NCBI GenBank assembly: GCA_000687975.1
Contig: JIAB01000001.1
Coordinates: 1,612,001 to 1,676,000 of the forward strand
Length of the DNA: 64,000 nucleotides
Source: Lachnospiraceae bacterium AC2031
GTDB lineage: Bacteria > Bacillota > Clostridia > Lachnospirales > Lachnospiraceae
Reading direction: 5' to 3'
This document shows positions 24,452 to 32,157 of this stretch, one piece after another (position 1 is the stretch's first letter; every line of letters starts with the position of its first letter). The notes under the pieces were generated by a model. It saw only the letters and a list, made by a program, of their open reading frames with translations, was not told the origin of the DNA and ran no database searches. The position numbers and the translations under genes are program-made.

Positions 24452-26518
24452 TTACTGATTCATCAGTTTTATCATCTTCTCGAAGTCGTACTCACGTATC
24501 ACTTCTATCTTCTTTGCTGCCTCGTCATTCTCTTCTAAATGAACATCTTTGTCGGTTACAACTATGTCGGCATCCAACATGTTATCAACAACCTCAGTTG
24601 CCATCATCTCAAAAAATGTGTAGACATTTATTACCTCTGTAACGTGGAAGTAATCCGTCAGGAAGTTCATACTTGAATTGCCTGCAACGGTGAAGTCGGC
24701 GCTTCGACCCACATTCAGCCAGACGAATTCATTTGACTTTAAGTCGAGACCAAACAGATAAGCAAATGTGCTTTCGCAGTCAATAAAGAATGAAGACTGC
24801 ACTGTCTTTGGCTCATATATTTTGCCACTGTCTTTAAGGTCTCTTGTCATGTATCCAGCCTTGCAATAGCATTTGGCAAATGGAACTCCCGAGAATACAT
24901 TATTACAGAAGATCATGTAATGAATATCTGGATACAGCTTTCTCATCTTTTCCATGTCGATATCGAAGTATTCGGAACCACCGTTATATCCGCTGGTCTC
25001 GTCACCCGAATATTTGATAGCAGGTGACTGAAGGCCCGCCATAGTTCTCCAGGAGAACTCGGTTCTCTTACCATCATCGCTGATACCAAAAACTGAAAGG
25101 TCGATATCATCCACCTTCTCCCAGTAAGTAAAAGCACGAAGCTTCTTAGTTTCTGGAAGCTTGATCTTTGTACCCTTTGCAAGAACACCAAAACCACCCA
25201 TGGATGTGTTTTCCTGAATTGGCAATGCATAGTTCACCATGTCTGGATCAATATATACCTTGCCAAGTCTGTTCTTCAGAAGGTTTGTCAGTATTTCAGT
25301 TAACTTATTGACCATCATGTTTACCTGGCCTTCTGAGATAACCGACTTTCTCTTCTTCTGCTCTTCATCAGTTTCAGTATGCGCCTTCATCATGTTGTAC
25401 TTTGTGAAGATGAAGGTTCTCGCCTGAGCGGCTGTCTTATACTGAGAGTACTGGATCAAAAGCTGAATTAGAATGATGACATTCTTTGTATCAAGCGAAT
25501 TTATCACACGCTCCAGATCTTCTATGGATTCGCAGCGGCTTATTATGTAGTTAAGGTTTCTAAGAACCGCTCCTGAACCCTTGCCTGACCTCAGAGTTTC
25601 AAGTGCTTGCATGATCTGCTTCTCTGCCATGGCCTTCTCAAATTCTGAGTAAACTGAATGGTTTTCATCACCTCTCATTGCATCAAGGAACTGCTGTGCT
25701 TCTGTTGACTTTGCTTTGTAATGAATATGATGAAGCAGACCGTTCCACAGCTTCTTCTTTTCATAGCAATCTCTGATATCAACACGGCCAGACTCAAATA
25801 TTTTTTCTATCACAGAAATGATAAACTTTCTGTCCTGATTCCTCAGGTTGAGCTTCTTCATGTTAGTATTACCGTAATACTTATAGTTAAGCTCATCCAC
25901 CATCTTTATCACATCAGACATATTAAGGTAGCTTGTGAATTCTAGGTTTTTCGTATCCATAAGCAGCTTCATTGCAGTATTCTTTGAAGCCACATTTGAT
26001 GGTGTGAACTTATAGGCTACAATATAATTGCTGACCAGATTGTACTGCTCGTTGCTAAGTGGTCTTGTTCCAGCAAGCAGGTTGTTCACATATTCGGCCA
26101 GAGTTGCTTCTGCTTCTTTCTCGTCTATTACAGTGAACTCTTTTATAGTTGTTTTCTCCTGAAATGCGGCTCTCTCGAACTGCTTTTCAAATATAGAATG
26201 AGTCGACTCGGTGAAGTTTCCAAATCCGTAAGTTTTTACGTAGCTTAGTAGCTGATCGAAAATAAGCTGATCAGTTGTAAGCTCTCTTACAGTCTGTGGG
26301 AAGCCTCTATAGAACGGCTCTGGCACATTTACGCCAAGCTTCATAGATGCGACTCTGATCATATCCTTTGATACAAGCTTCTCGCCTTTTACTATTCTAA
26401 TATTGAAAAGATTGGCAAGAGAAAAAAGAGTCTCAAACTGATCTTCAGTTGAGACTTCCGCTTCGTCATTTACAAGGATATGTTTGTCGAATAAATAGTA
26501 TTTATATATCCATTCCAT
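24452..26518 (-). CDS. Large protein with C-terminal TerD-like domain
   Basis: A 688-residue, apparently cytoplasmic protein. The N-terminal ~410 residues are mostly helical and unfamiliar (with DQLLSYVKTYGFGNF and LNYIISRCESIEDLERVINS). From about 440, the sequence LRAFTYWEKVDDIDLSVFGI, then SGDETSGYNGGSEYFDIDM and IHYMIFCNNVFSG follows the TerD pattern, whose Asp-rich loops bind calcium. TerD-type proteins occur in tellurite-resistance and stress/phage-response clusters, but no other ter genes are here. AAGGAG precedes the ATG. Divergent from the HAD gene. Function unknown; the TerD call rests on motif reading. Confidence 0.65.
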   Translation of the reverse strand: MEWIYKYYLFDKHILVNDEAEVSTEDQFETLFSLANLFNIRIVKGEKLVSKDMIRVASMKLGVNVPEPFYRGFPQTVRELTTDQLIFDQLLSYVKTYGFGNFTESTHSIFEKQFERAAFQEKTTIKEFTVIDEKEAEATLAEYVNNLLAGTRPLSNEQYNLVSNYIVAYKFTPSNVASKNTAMKLLMDTKNLEFTSYLNMSDVIKMVDELNYKYYGNTNMKKLNLRNQDRKFIISVIEKIFESGRVDIRDCYEKKKLWNGLLHHIHYKAKSTEAQQFLDAMRGDENHSVYSEFEKAMAEKQIMQALETLRSGKGSGAVLRNLNYIISRCESIEDLERVINSLDTKNVIILIQLLIQYSQYKTAAQARTFIFTKYNMMKAHTETDEEQKKRKSVISEGQVNMMVNKLTEILTNLLKNRLGKVYIDPDMVNYALPIQENTSMGGFGVLAKGTKIKLPETKKLRAFTYWEKVDDIDLSVFGISDDGKRTEFSWRTMAGLQSPAIKYSGDETSGYNGGSEYFDIDMEKMRKLYPDIHYMIFCNNVFSGVPFAKCYCKAGYMTRDLKDSGKIYEPKTVQSSFFIDCESTFAYLFGLDLKSNEFVWLNVGRSADFTVAGNSSMNFLTDYFHVTEVINVYTFFEMMATEVVDNMLDADIVVTDKDVHLEENDEAAKKIEVIREYDFEKMIKLMNQ

Positions 26519-26756
26519 AATTAACTCCTTAAATGGGCGATATTGTCAGATTAAACCGGGAGAGAAGTAAATCTGACTAGCTGCCTCTGCTATAATAAAT
26601 ACCACATGGGATTACATTTGTCATTATACTTTTAGTTTAATCAGGCAAAAGTATACTAGCAGTTTAATTACCTGGGATGGTATAGTGATGCTTTGATTAA
26701 TTAAAATCACACTATCCTAAAATGTAGTAAGTAGTTTTTTGAAGAAAGGAAATGGT
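26519..26756. promoter_or_regulatory. Divergent promoter region with three inverted repeats
   Basis: Between the TerD-like (minus) and HAD (plus) genes. Perfect repeats: GTCAGATT-17-AATCTGAC (26545-26577), TATACTTTT-13-AAAAGTATA (26625-26655) and ATAGTG-22-CACTAT (26682-26715). A TATAAT at about 26591 is a possible -10 element. The arms may be operators or leader hairpins; none matches a regulator I can name. Confidence 0.45.
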
Positions 26757-27416
26757 ATGTACAAGTATGTGATTTTCGATATGGACGGTGTCATCTTCGA
26801 TTCGGAACGACTCTATATCGAATGCAATAAAGAGGTGGGAGCGAGATACGGCTACACCGATGGAGACTTTATAGAAGAGGTATGTAAGAAATGTATCGGC
26901 GTCACTGCCGAGGCAACTCAGAAAATTATGAAAGAAAGCTTCGGGGAGGACTTCCCACTTGATGAATTGTGGGCTGAAACTTCTGCCCTCTTTAAAGAGA
27001 GATCAAAGGATGGCAAGCTTCCAGTTAAACCTGGAGTTGAGGAGCTGCTCACCTACCTTAAGGAGCAGGGAGTTAAAACAGCCATCGCTTCATCAACTAA
27101 GACTTTGACGGTAAATAGAGAACTTTCTGATGCCGGTCTGATTCAATACTTTGATAATATCATAGGCGGTGACATGATAGAGAAAAGCAAACCTGAACCA
27201 GACAGCTTCCTGAAAGCTATGGAGGCACTGGGTTGCGGTCCTGATGATTGCTGTATAATTGAGGACTCGTTTAATGGAATCAGAGCTGCTAACGCCTCAG
27301 GCGCTTTCTCTATAATGGTGCCAGACATCCTTCAGCCAACCGATGAAATAAGAGAGTTGGCCGGAACTATTTTAAATTCTCTTCATGATGTTAAGAAATT
27401 CTTTCAAGGCATCTAA
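26757..27416 (+). CDS. HAD-family phosphatase/phosphoglucomutase-like
   Basis: A 219-residue haloacid-dehalogenase enzyme with a cap domain. Motif I FDMDGVIFDSE (Asp8, Asp10), motif II ASST (about 111-114), motif III Lys in EKSKPEPDSF, motif IV IEDSFNGIRAA. The pattern fits beta-phosphoglucomutase-like sugar-phosphate phosphatases. The ATG at 26757 has AAAGGAAA upstream; a TTG six codons earlier is the alternative. Confidence 0.92.
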   Translation: MYKYVIFDMDGVIFDSERLYIECNKEVGARYGYTDGDFIEEVCKKCIGVTAEATQKIMKESFGEDFPLDELWAETSALFKERSKDGKLPVKPGVEELLTYLKEQGVKTAIASSTKTLTVNRELSDAGLIQYFDNIIGGDMIEKSKPEPDSFLKAMEALGCGPDDCCIIEDSFNGIRAANASGAFSIMVPDILQPTDEIRELAGTILNSLHDVKKFFQGI

Positions 27417-27420
27417 CAAA

Positions 27421-27450
27421 AATGTGACATCTCATATGAGGTGTCACATT
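27421..27450. terminator. Bidirectional terminator
   Basis: AATGTGACA/TGTCACATT stem with an inner CTCATATGAG palindrome; T-runs on both sides serve the convergent HAD and metallophosphoesterase genes. Confidence 0.88.
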
Positions 27451-27482
27451 TTTATTTTCTCTGTCTTATTATTTTTTTATAT

Positions 27483-28472
27483 TTATTTTTGCATCTTTGC
27501 TCTTCTTTCTGCATCCACTAAAATCCATTCATCTAATGTCAGTGGAATATAATCTGAAAACATGCAGAAGCAGTTGATCATGTTGCATGGAATAGGTTCA
27601 GGTTCATCAAGTCCCTTAGAACGAACACTGGTGTTCTTTGTTATCTCAATAAATTGATTCACCAGCACTTCATCATGTGTATCATGAACATGACCATAAA
27701 GCATGTATGTTATTGTGGTTCCGTCAGGCTTCTTTCTATACTGTCCGTTGTAGCAGAACACTGGATAATGGGAAAGCACAACCTTTCTTCCGTTGTCGCC
27801 AATCTCTGCATACGGCTTTATCCACTCAAAAAGTGATGGATCAAAATCTTTATCATCCAGATATCTGTCGTGGTTACCAATGATCAGGTACTTCTTACCG
27901 GCAAGCCTCTTTAAGATGTCATTTGTAGACGAACCCTTTGCAATTGAAAAATCACCCAGGATATATATTTCGTCTTTCTCGTTCACGTTTTCATTCCATA
28001 TGCGGACCAGCTCTTCGTTCATTTCATAGTGGTCCTTGAATTGGCGGTTGTCCATTCTTCTGCATAGGCCGTCATGAAAGAAATGTAAGTCCGCAATGTA
28101 CAGCTTTCTCGCAGCAACCTTTGAACCCTTCAGGCTCTTCGAAAGACGCTTCATGTATCCTTCTTCGTAAAGCTCATCTGGCACAAGAGTCTCAGCTGTT
28201 TTAATCCACTGCTTATCAAAGTCATCCATTAAATCTATGCCATACTTTTCCTTCAGATTCTCGTACCTTCCACGGCGGATCATCTCGAACACATTTATGG
28301 CATAACGGATGATAGTAGCGTCGTTCTTGGTTAGTGGGCCCATCTCATCTACGATTTTACTAACCCGAGTGAGGCTGGCACGAATGTCATCCCCAGGAGT
28401 CAGCTCCAACGAAAGATCGATCAGAGAGCGTACGATATTCAGTTCTTGTCTATCTAAATATATGTTATCCAT
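27483..28472 (-). CDS. Metallophosphoesterase
   Basis: A 329-residue protein. The N-terminal ~110 residues are helical and unfamiliar; the calcineurin-type domain follows with ADLHF (D-x-H), ILGDFSIAKG, GNHDRY (GNHD), VLSHYP and YGHVHDTHDE. These give the two-metal site of phosphoesterases such as YfcE-like or cyclic-nucleotide enzymes. Substrate unknown. AAGGTAC precedes the ATG; 50 bp separates it from aroK upstream. Confidence 0.88.
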   Translation of the reverse strand: MDNIYLDRQELNIVRSLIDLSLELTPGDDIRASLTRVSKIVDEMGPLTKNDATIIRYAINVFEMIRRGRYENLKEKYGIDLMDDFDKQWIKTAETLVPDELYEEGYMKRLSKSLKGSKVAARKLYIADLHFFHDGLCRRMDNRQFKDHYEMNEELVRIWNENVNEKDEIYILGDFSIAKGSSTNDILKRLAGKKYLIIGNHDRYLDDKDFDPSLFEWIKPYAEIGDNGRKVVLSHYPVFCYNGQYRKKPDGTTITYMLYGHVHDTHDEVLVNQFIEITKNTSVRSKGLDEPEPIPCNMINCFCMFSDYIPLTLDEWILVDAERRAKMQK

Positions 28473-28522
28473 TTTGTACCTTAGTATTAATTTACTACTA
28501 ACCCTTTAAATCTTCATTTGAT

Positions 28523-29020
28523 TTATTTCAGGCACTCAATTAATTTCTGAACTGTACCTTCTATATCAAGACCTTCCTCAGAGATTACCTCATCAGCATA
28601 CTTTTTGTAAAGCACTGTACGTTCATCGTAAAGATCCTTCTTTGTCTGGCCTGGCTTCAGAACAACGCCGCGCTGCTTCACGTGATGAAGTCTCTTCTCC
28701 AGAGTTTCATAGTTTATCTCAAGATATATCACCTTACTGATTTCCTTCAGGTGCTGCATAGCCGCTTCACCATATACCACACTTCCACCAGTAGCGATAA
28801 CAGTATTCTCCGCCTCAACGCTGGCACAGACTTCATTCTCGAGACTAAGGAATCCCTCAAGCCCGTCCTCTTCTATTATATCAGCAAGTCGTCTACCTGC
28901 CTTCTTCTGGATGATAAGATCCGTATCAACAAAATCCATTCCCAGAACCTTTGCGAGGATAACACCTACTGTGCTCTTTCCCGATGTTGGCATTCCAATC
29001 AGTGTAATATTCTGTCCCAT
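28523..29020 (-). CDS. aroK: Shikimate kinase
   Basis: A 165-residue kinase making shikimate 3-phosphate in the aromatic amino-acid pathway. P-loop GMPTSGKST (9-17), VDTDLII shikimate-binding Asp (about 31-34), the IATGGSVV glycine pair, and a lid with KQRGVVLKPGQTKKDLYDERTVLY. Length is normal. The lid Arg and the DERTVLY segment (R-x-x-x-Y) are as expected. GAGGAGAG precedes the ATG, just after a terminator-like repeat, so it may have its own promoter within or just after the repeat. Confidence 0.93.
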   Translation of the reverse strand: MGQNITLIGMPTSGKSTVGVILAKVLGMDFVDTDLIIQKKAGRRLADIIEEDGLEGFLSLENEVCASVEAENTVIATGGSVVYGEAAMQHLKEISKVIYLEINYETLEKRLHHVKQRGVVLKPGQTKKDLYDERTVLYKKYADEVISEEGLDIEGTVQKLIECLK

Positions 29021-29041
29021 TTTTCACTCTCCTCAAAAAAA

Positions 29042-29093
29042 GTGCAGTGGGGTCCGTCCCCACTGCACCGAGGTCTGTCCCCAACTGCACCAA
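29042..29093 (-). repeat. GGGGACGGACCCC-type palindromic repeat, copy B1
   Basis: Minus-strand order: a half with GGGGACAGACCTC, then GTGCAGTGGGG-5-CCCCACTGCAC (perfect 11-bp stem), then TTTTTTT. In this place the second half is a full intrinsic terminator between the M56-M23 gene and aroK. Related copies at 42616-42681, 52750-52778 and 61146-61196. Confidence 0.85.
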
Positions 29094-29114
29094 ATTATAA
29101 CAGAAAAGTGTTAT

Positions 29115-31103
29115 TTATTCATCTCCACATATTAAGATAGGTGGTTCAACGTTGCCTTCTGGATTTGTTAATTCAAAATGGAGATGTGGTCCTGTTGATT
29201 TTCCTGTGTTTCCTGCCTTTCCAATAACATCTTTAAGCTTAACGCTGTCGCCCTTAGCAAGAGTAGGCGCTTCCTGAAGATGTGAATACAGAGCCGTCCA
29301 GCCGTCTTTATCAACAATGACTATATAGTTACCTTTATCGTCGTCATATCCTACTTCATCAACTGTACCATCAAATACACTGATAACTCCGGTTCCTTCT
29401 TTACAAGCAATATCAGTTCCATTATGCTTCGATGATGTTATAGAAGTGACGCTTCCACCTCCATCTAATGGCCACCAAACCTCTTTTGTTGCAGCTTCAC
29501 CAGTGCTCATTTTAACAACCTTGACCATGTCGCCATTCTCATCAGGAACATAACCTTCCTGAATATAGTCTCCACTCACTAAATTTACACTAGTTTCTCC
29601 GTCACTAGTTTCTGATTTTATAGCATATACAGTAACTTTATTTCCAGGCTCACCTTCAACTACTGAAGAAACTACAACGTCTGTTAATGTCTTTCCATCG
29701 CTGCCCTCTATATAAGCATTAGGGTCATCCTTGTTTGTTGTATCAAGATAAAGTGTGTAGCTTCCATTTTCCAGACCCTCTTCAAAGTCCTTGTCAAATG
29801 CAATCTCGTATTCATGTCCATTGTCGGTGAACTTTATGCTTGCCAGGTTAGAATCTTCCTCAGATGTACCAAATAATACATCTTCGCAAGACTCGCAGAG
29901 ATAGAAATCTGAACCATCTGATGACTTAATCTGTATATCTTTATTACCATTAAATACTACTGAATATATATACCCTTTTTTATTACTTGCTTCTGTTGCT
30001 GTAGCTTCCTCAGCCTCAGTTGCTGGTTCGTCGCTTACAGAAGTAGATTCTTCAGTTACAACTGACTCTGTTGTAACCTCTTCTGAAGCCTGAACGTCTT
30101 TTGCTTTCTCTGTTTTATCTTTAGTTCTTGGATATGTAAGGAAACAGATTCCAAGAACCGCGCATAGCGTGATTGCCGCTGCGATAATGATCTTCTTTCC
30201 TTTTTTCATTTTTAACACGTTTTTAACCCTTTCATTTATGCCAACCTCGCCGAAGGCTACTGGGCACGCCGCGATATACTTTCTCGGAATGCTGAGGTTC
30301 AGCAGCGCCTGCGAATAGTCTTTCTTCTTATCATAACCGATTTTCTTTATAACCTTCTCATCACAAGCAAGCTCAATATCTCTGCAGAGCAGGATGTAAG
30401 CAAGCCAAACCAGCGGATTGAACCAATACACTGCTGCGATGATAAATCCAAGTGGCTTTACAAGATGATCACGTCTGGCGATATGCGCCCTCTCGTGACA
30501 AAGTGACATATAGAGTTCATTTGGACCAAGTCCTGAAGGAACATAGATCTTTGGACTAATGACGCCAAGAACAAATGCGGTTCCCACTCTTTCTGACTGG
30601 AAGACATTATCGTTAAGACGTACTGCTTCAGCAACCAGATTCTTAAGTCTGATATATGCGACTACTGCGTAGATAAGTACAGCAGCAACACCTACCAGCC
30701 AAACGATAGAAAGAATGTACATCACGTCCACAGAATTCGTGGCAGCAGGAACGCCTGTGGAGTCGCCCAGTTCTACCTCATGAACAGAACCGGTACCCTC
30801 TGAATATTGCAGCTGACTTTGAGTAGGAGCCTGAGCTGTCTCATTAATCTTAGCAGTCGACTCTTCCACATAATACTCATCTTCCTCAACAGAACTGACA
30901 GTCACGTAGTCCTTAGTTGGAAGTAAGCTAAGCGAGCTTTCAATATTAAATGGAATCGCAAGCCTGATTGCAACAAGCAGCCACATCAGACATCTCACAA
31001 ACTTCGGCATGTTCTTAAAGGCAAGTCGCACTATAATGCAGACCACAATAAGAATTCCGGCCGATATGCTAATATTCAGTATTCCCGCAAATAATTCCTT
31101 CAT
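29115..31103 (-). CDS. BlaR1-type M56 peptidase fused to M23 endopeptidase
   Basis: A 662-residue membrane protein. The N-terminal half is BlaR1/MecR1-like: membrane segments at about 8-27, 36-52, 130-150; zinc motif HERAH (203-207) with downstream Glu in DIELACDEKVI; last segment about 303-322. Outside follow an acidic Thr/Glu linker, a beta domain with a C-x2-C (LCESCED), and a C-terminal M23 (LytM/NlpD-type) domain whose zinc residues are kept: HNGTD (from 560) and HLHFE (640-644). BlaR1 normally ends in a penicillin-binding sensor; here a peptidoglycan-hydrolase domain takes that place. The ATG follows GGAGATTAGTG; an adjacent GTG is possible. It lies 32 bp after a BlaI-type repressor gene. 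Confidence 0.88.
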   Translation of the reverse strand: MKELFAGILNISISAGILIVVCIIVRLAFKNMPKFVRCLMWLLVAIRLAIPFNIESSLSLLPTKDYVTVSSVEEDEYYVEESTAKINETAQAPTQSQLQYSEGTGSVHEVELGDSTGVPAATNSVDVMYILSIVWLVGVAAVLIYAVVAYIRLKNLVAEAVRLNDNVFQSERVGTAFVLGVISPKIYVPSGLGPNELYMSLCHERAHIARRDHLVKPLGFIIAAVYWFNPLVWLAYILLCRDIELACDEKVIKKIGYDKKKDYSQALLNLSIPRKYIAACPVAFGEVGINERVKNVLKMKKGKKIIIAAAITLCAVLGICFLTYPRTKDKTEKAKDVQASEEVTTESVVTEESTSVSDEPATEAEEATATEASNKKGYIYSVVFNGNKDIQIKSSDGSDFYLCESCEDVLFGTSEEDSNLASIKFTDNGHEYEIAFDKDFEEGLENGSYTLYLDTTNKDDPNAYIEGSDGKTLTDVVVSSVVEGEPGNKVTVYAIKSETSDGETSVNLVSGDYIQEGYVPDENGDMVKVVKMSTGEAATKEVWWPLDGGGSVTSITSSKHNGTDIACKEGTGVISVFDGTVDEVGYDDDKGNYIVIVDKDGWTALYSHLQEAPTLAKGDSVKLKDVIGKAGNTGKSTGPHLHFELTNPEGNVEPPILICGDE

Positions 31104-31135
31104 CACTAATCTCCAAGAATGTCCTAAACTAAGAC

Positions 31136-31495
31136 TTATTCTTTAAACTCATCAATCATCTTCTGGATCTCATCGATCTCACTCTTACTAAGCTTTCTGC
31201 CACGAGTAAACGCTGCAAGGAACTGTGGAACGTTACCGTCAAATGTCTTCTCCACAACCTCGTCAACTTCTGCAGCCTGCACCTCTTCCTTCGTTACAAG
31301 AGAAGTGATGATTGCATTTTCACTCTTGATGACACCACGCTCTGTGAGTCGCTTGATCACAGTGTAGGTTGTTGCCTTCTTCCATCCAAGCTCAGCCTCG
31401 CAAAGCTTTGCAAGCTCCGTGCTCTTGATAGGTTCATTCTCCCAAAGGATCAGACAAAACCTGTATTCACTTTCAAAAACCTTAGGTGTGTTCAT
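31136..31495 (-). CDS. BlaI/MecI-family repressor
   Basis: A 119-residue winged-helix repressor: ESEYRFCLILWENEPIKSTELAKL, then LGWKKATTYTVIKRLTERGVI (recognition helix about 37-57) are the family hallmarks, and the C-terminal part (about 75-119) forms the dimerisation helices. BlaI proteins are inactivated by cleavage triggered by the partner M56 protease, here encoded 32 bp downstream. AGAGG precedes the ATG. Likely autoregulated. Confidence 0.92.
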   Translation of the reverse strand: MNTPKVFESEYRFCLILWENEPIKSTELAKLCEAELGWKKATTYTVIKRLTERGVIKSENAIITSLVTKEEVQAAEVDEVVEKTFDGNVPQFLAAFTRGRKLSKSEIDEIQKMIDEFKE

Positions 31496-31535
31496 CTTAT
31501 ACCTCTTATGTTTCTAATTTGTTTCAAAAAGTTTC

Positions 31536-31558
31536 GATTTCATTTGCAAGATGAAATC
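31536..31558 (-). promoter_or_regulatory. Inverted repeat upstream of BlaI gene, candidate operator
   Basis: GATTTCAT-7-ATGAAATC, a perfect 8-bp dyad about 40 bp before the repressor ATG. It is not the TACA-n-TGTA dyad of staphylococcal BlaI, so assignment to this repressor is inference from position. Confidence 0.45.
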
Positions 31559-31576
31559 AATTTGTGCACAAAAAAA

Positions 31577-31621
31577 GTCGAACGCGTTAGACCTTTATAT
31601 CTGAAGTCTAACACGTTCGAC
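31577..31621 (-). terminator. Intrinsic terminator
   Basis: GTCGAACG/CGTTCGAC plus GTTAGAC/GTCTAAC stem with one mismatch, then TTTTTTT on the minus strand. Ends the small membrane-protein gene. Confidence 0.88.
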
Positions 31622-31633
31622 CAAACCTGTCAA

Positions 31634-32002
31634 TTATTTATTTATTGTTATATTAATTGTTGCCTGTACATCAACAACAGCATCGTCGTCTTCAATGTCT
31701 TCATCTGCTTCATAATTTCCTTCGTCGTCATCGTCGTCTTCGTCTATGCCGATATTGAATAGTGCAAGCGTCTTCTCTCGATTCACGAGCATTCCTATTC
31801 CAAATACAAGCCCCTCAACTACAAGCATAGCTGCAAGAATGATGCCAACCCTGGCAGCAATATTACCGATTGGATTCCTGATCATCTCTCTGATAGCAAA
31901 TACATCACAAAGAATAGATCCAATCAAATATCCAATAGCAGGAAGAACAAAATCAACTATAACTCTGCTCTTTGTAAAATACTCCTTAACTCCTTTATTC
32001 AT
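31634..32002 (-). CDS. Small membrane protein with acidic tail
   Basis: A 122-residue protein with two membrane segments (about 16-36 and 47-70) and a strongly acidic C-terminal region (DEDDDDDEGNYEADEDIEDDD, about 87-106). GGAGG lies upstream of the ATG. I recognise no family. It stands alone between the PcrA-type helicase and the BlaI gene, with terminators on both sides. Confidence 0.65.
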   Translation of the reverse strand: MNKGVKEYFTKSRVIVDFVLPAIGYLIGSILCDVFAIREMIRNPIGNIAARVGIILAAMLVVEGLVFGIGMLVNREKTLALFNIGIDEDDDDDEGNYEADEDIEDDDAVVDVQATINITINK

Positions 32003-32084
32003 ATATCTTTCCTCCGTTCAAATACTTAATTACCTTACCGATGTGTTAATCATACCACACCCCCACCGGGAAATTTTGCACAAA

Positions 32085-32157
32085 AATGAGTCGATTGGCG
32101 AGAGGGCCCTTTTGACTAAAAATGAGTCGGTTTGGCCCTCTCGCCAATCGACTCATT
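32085..32157 (-). repeat. TGAGTC-type palindromic repeat A1 (terminator)
   Basis: Perfect 24-bp inverted arms beginning AATGAGTCGATTGGCG, with a 25-nt loop that carries another TGAGTC. The helicase gene's TGA stop codon is the TGA of TGAGTC. TTTTTG follows on the minus strand, so it should terminate the helicase transcript. Confidence 0.88.
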
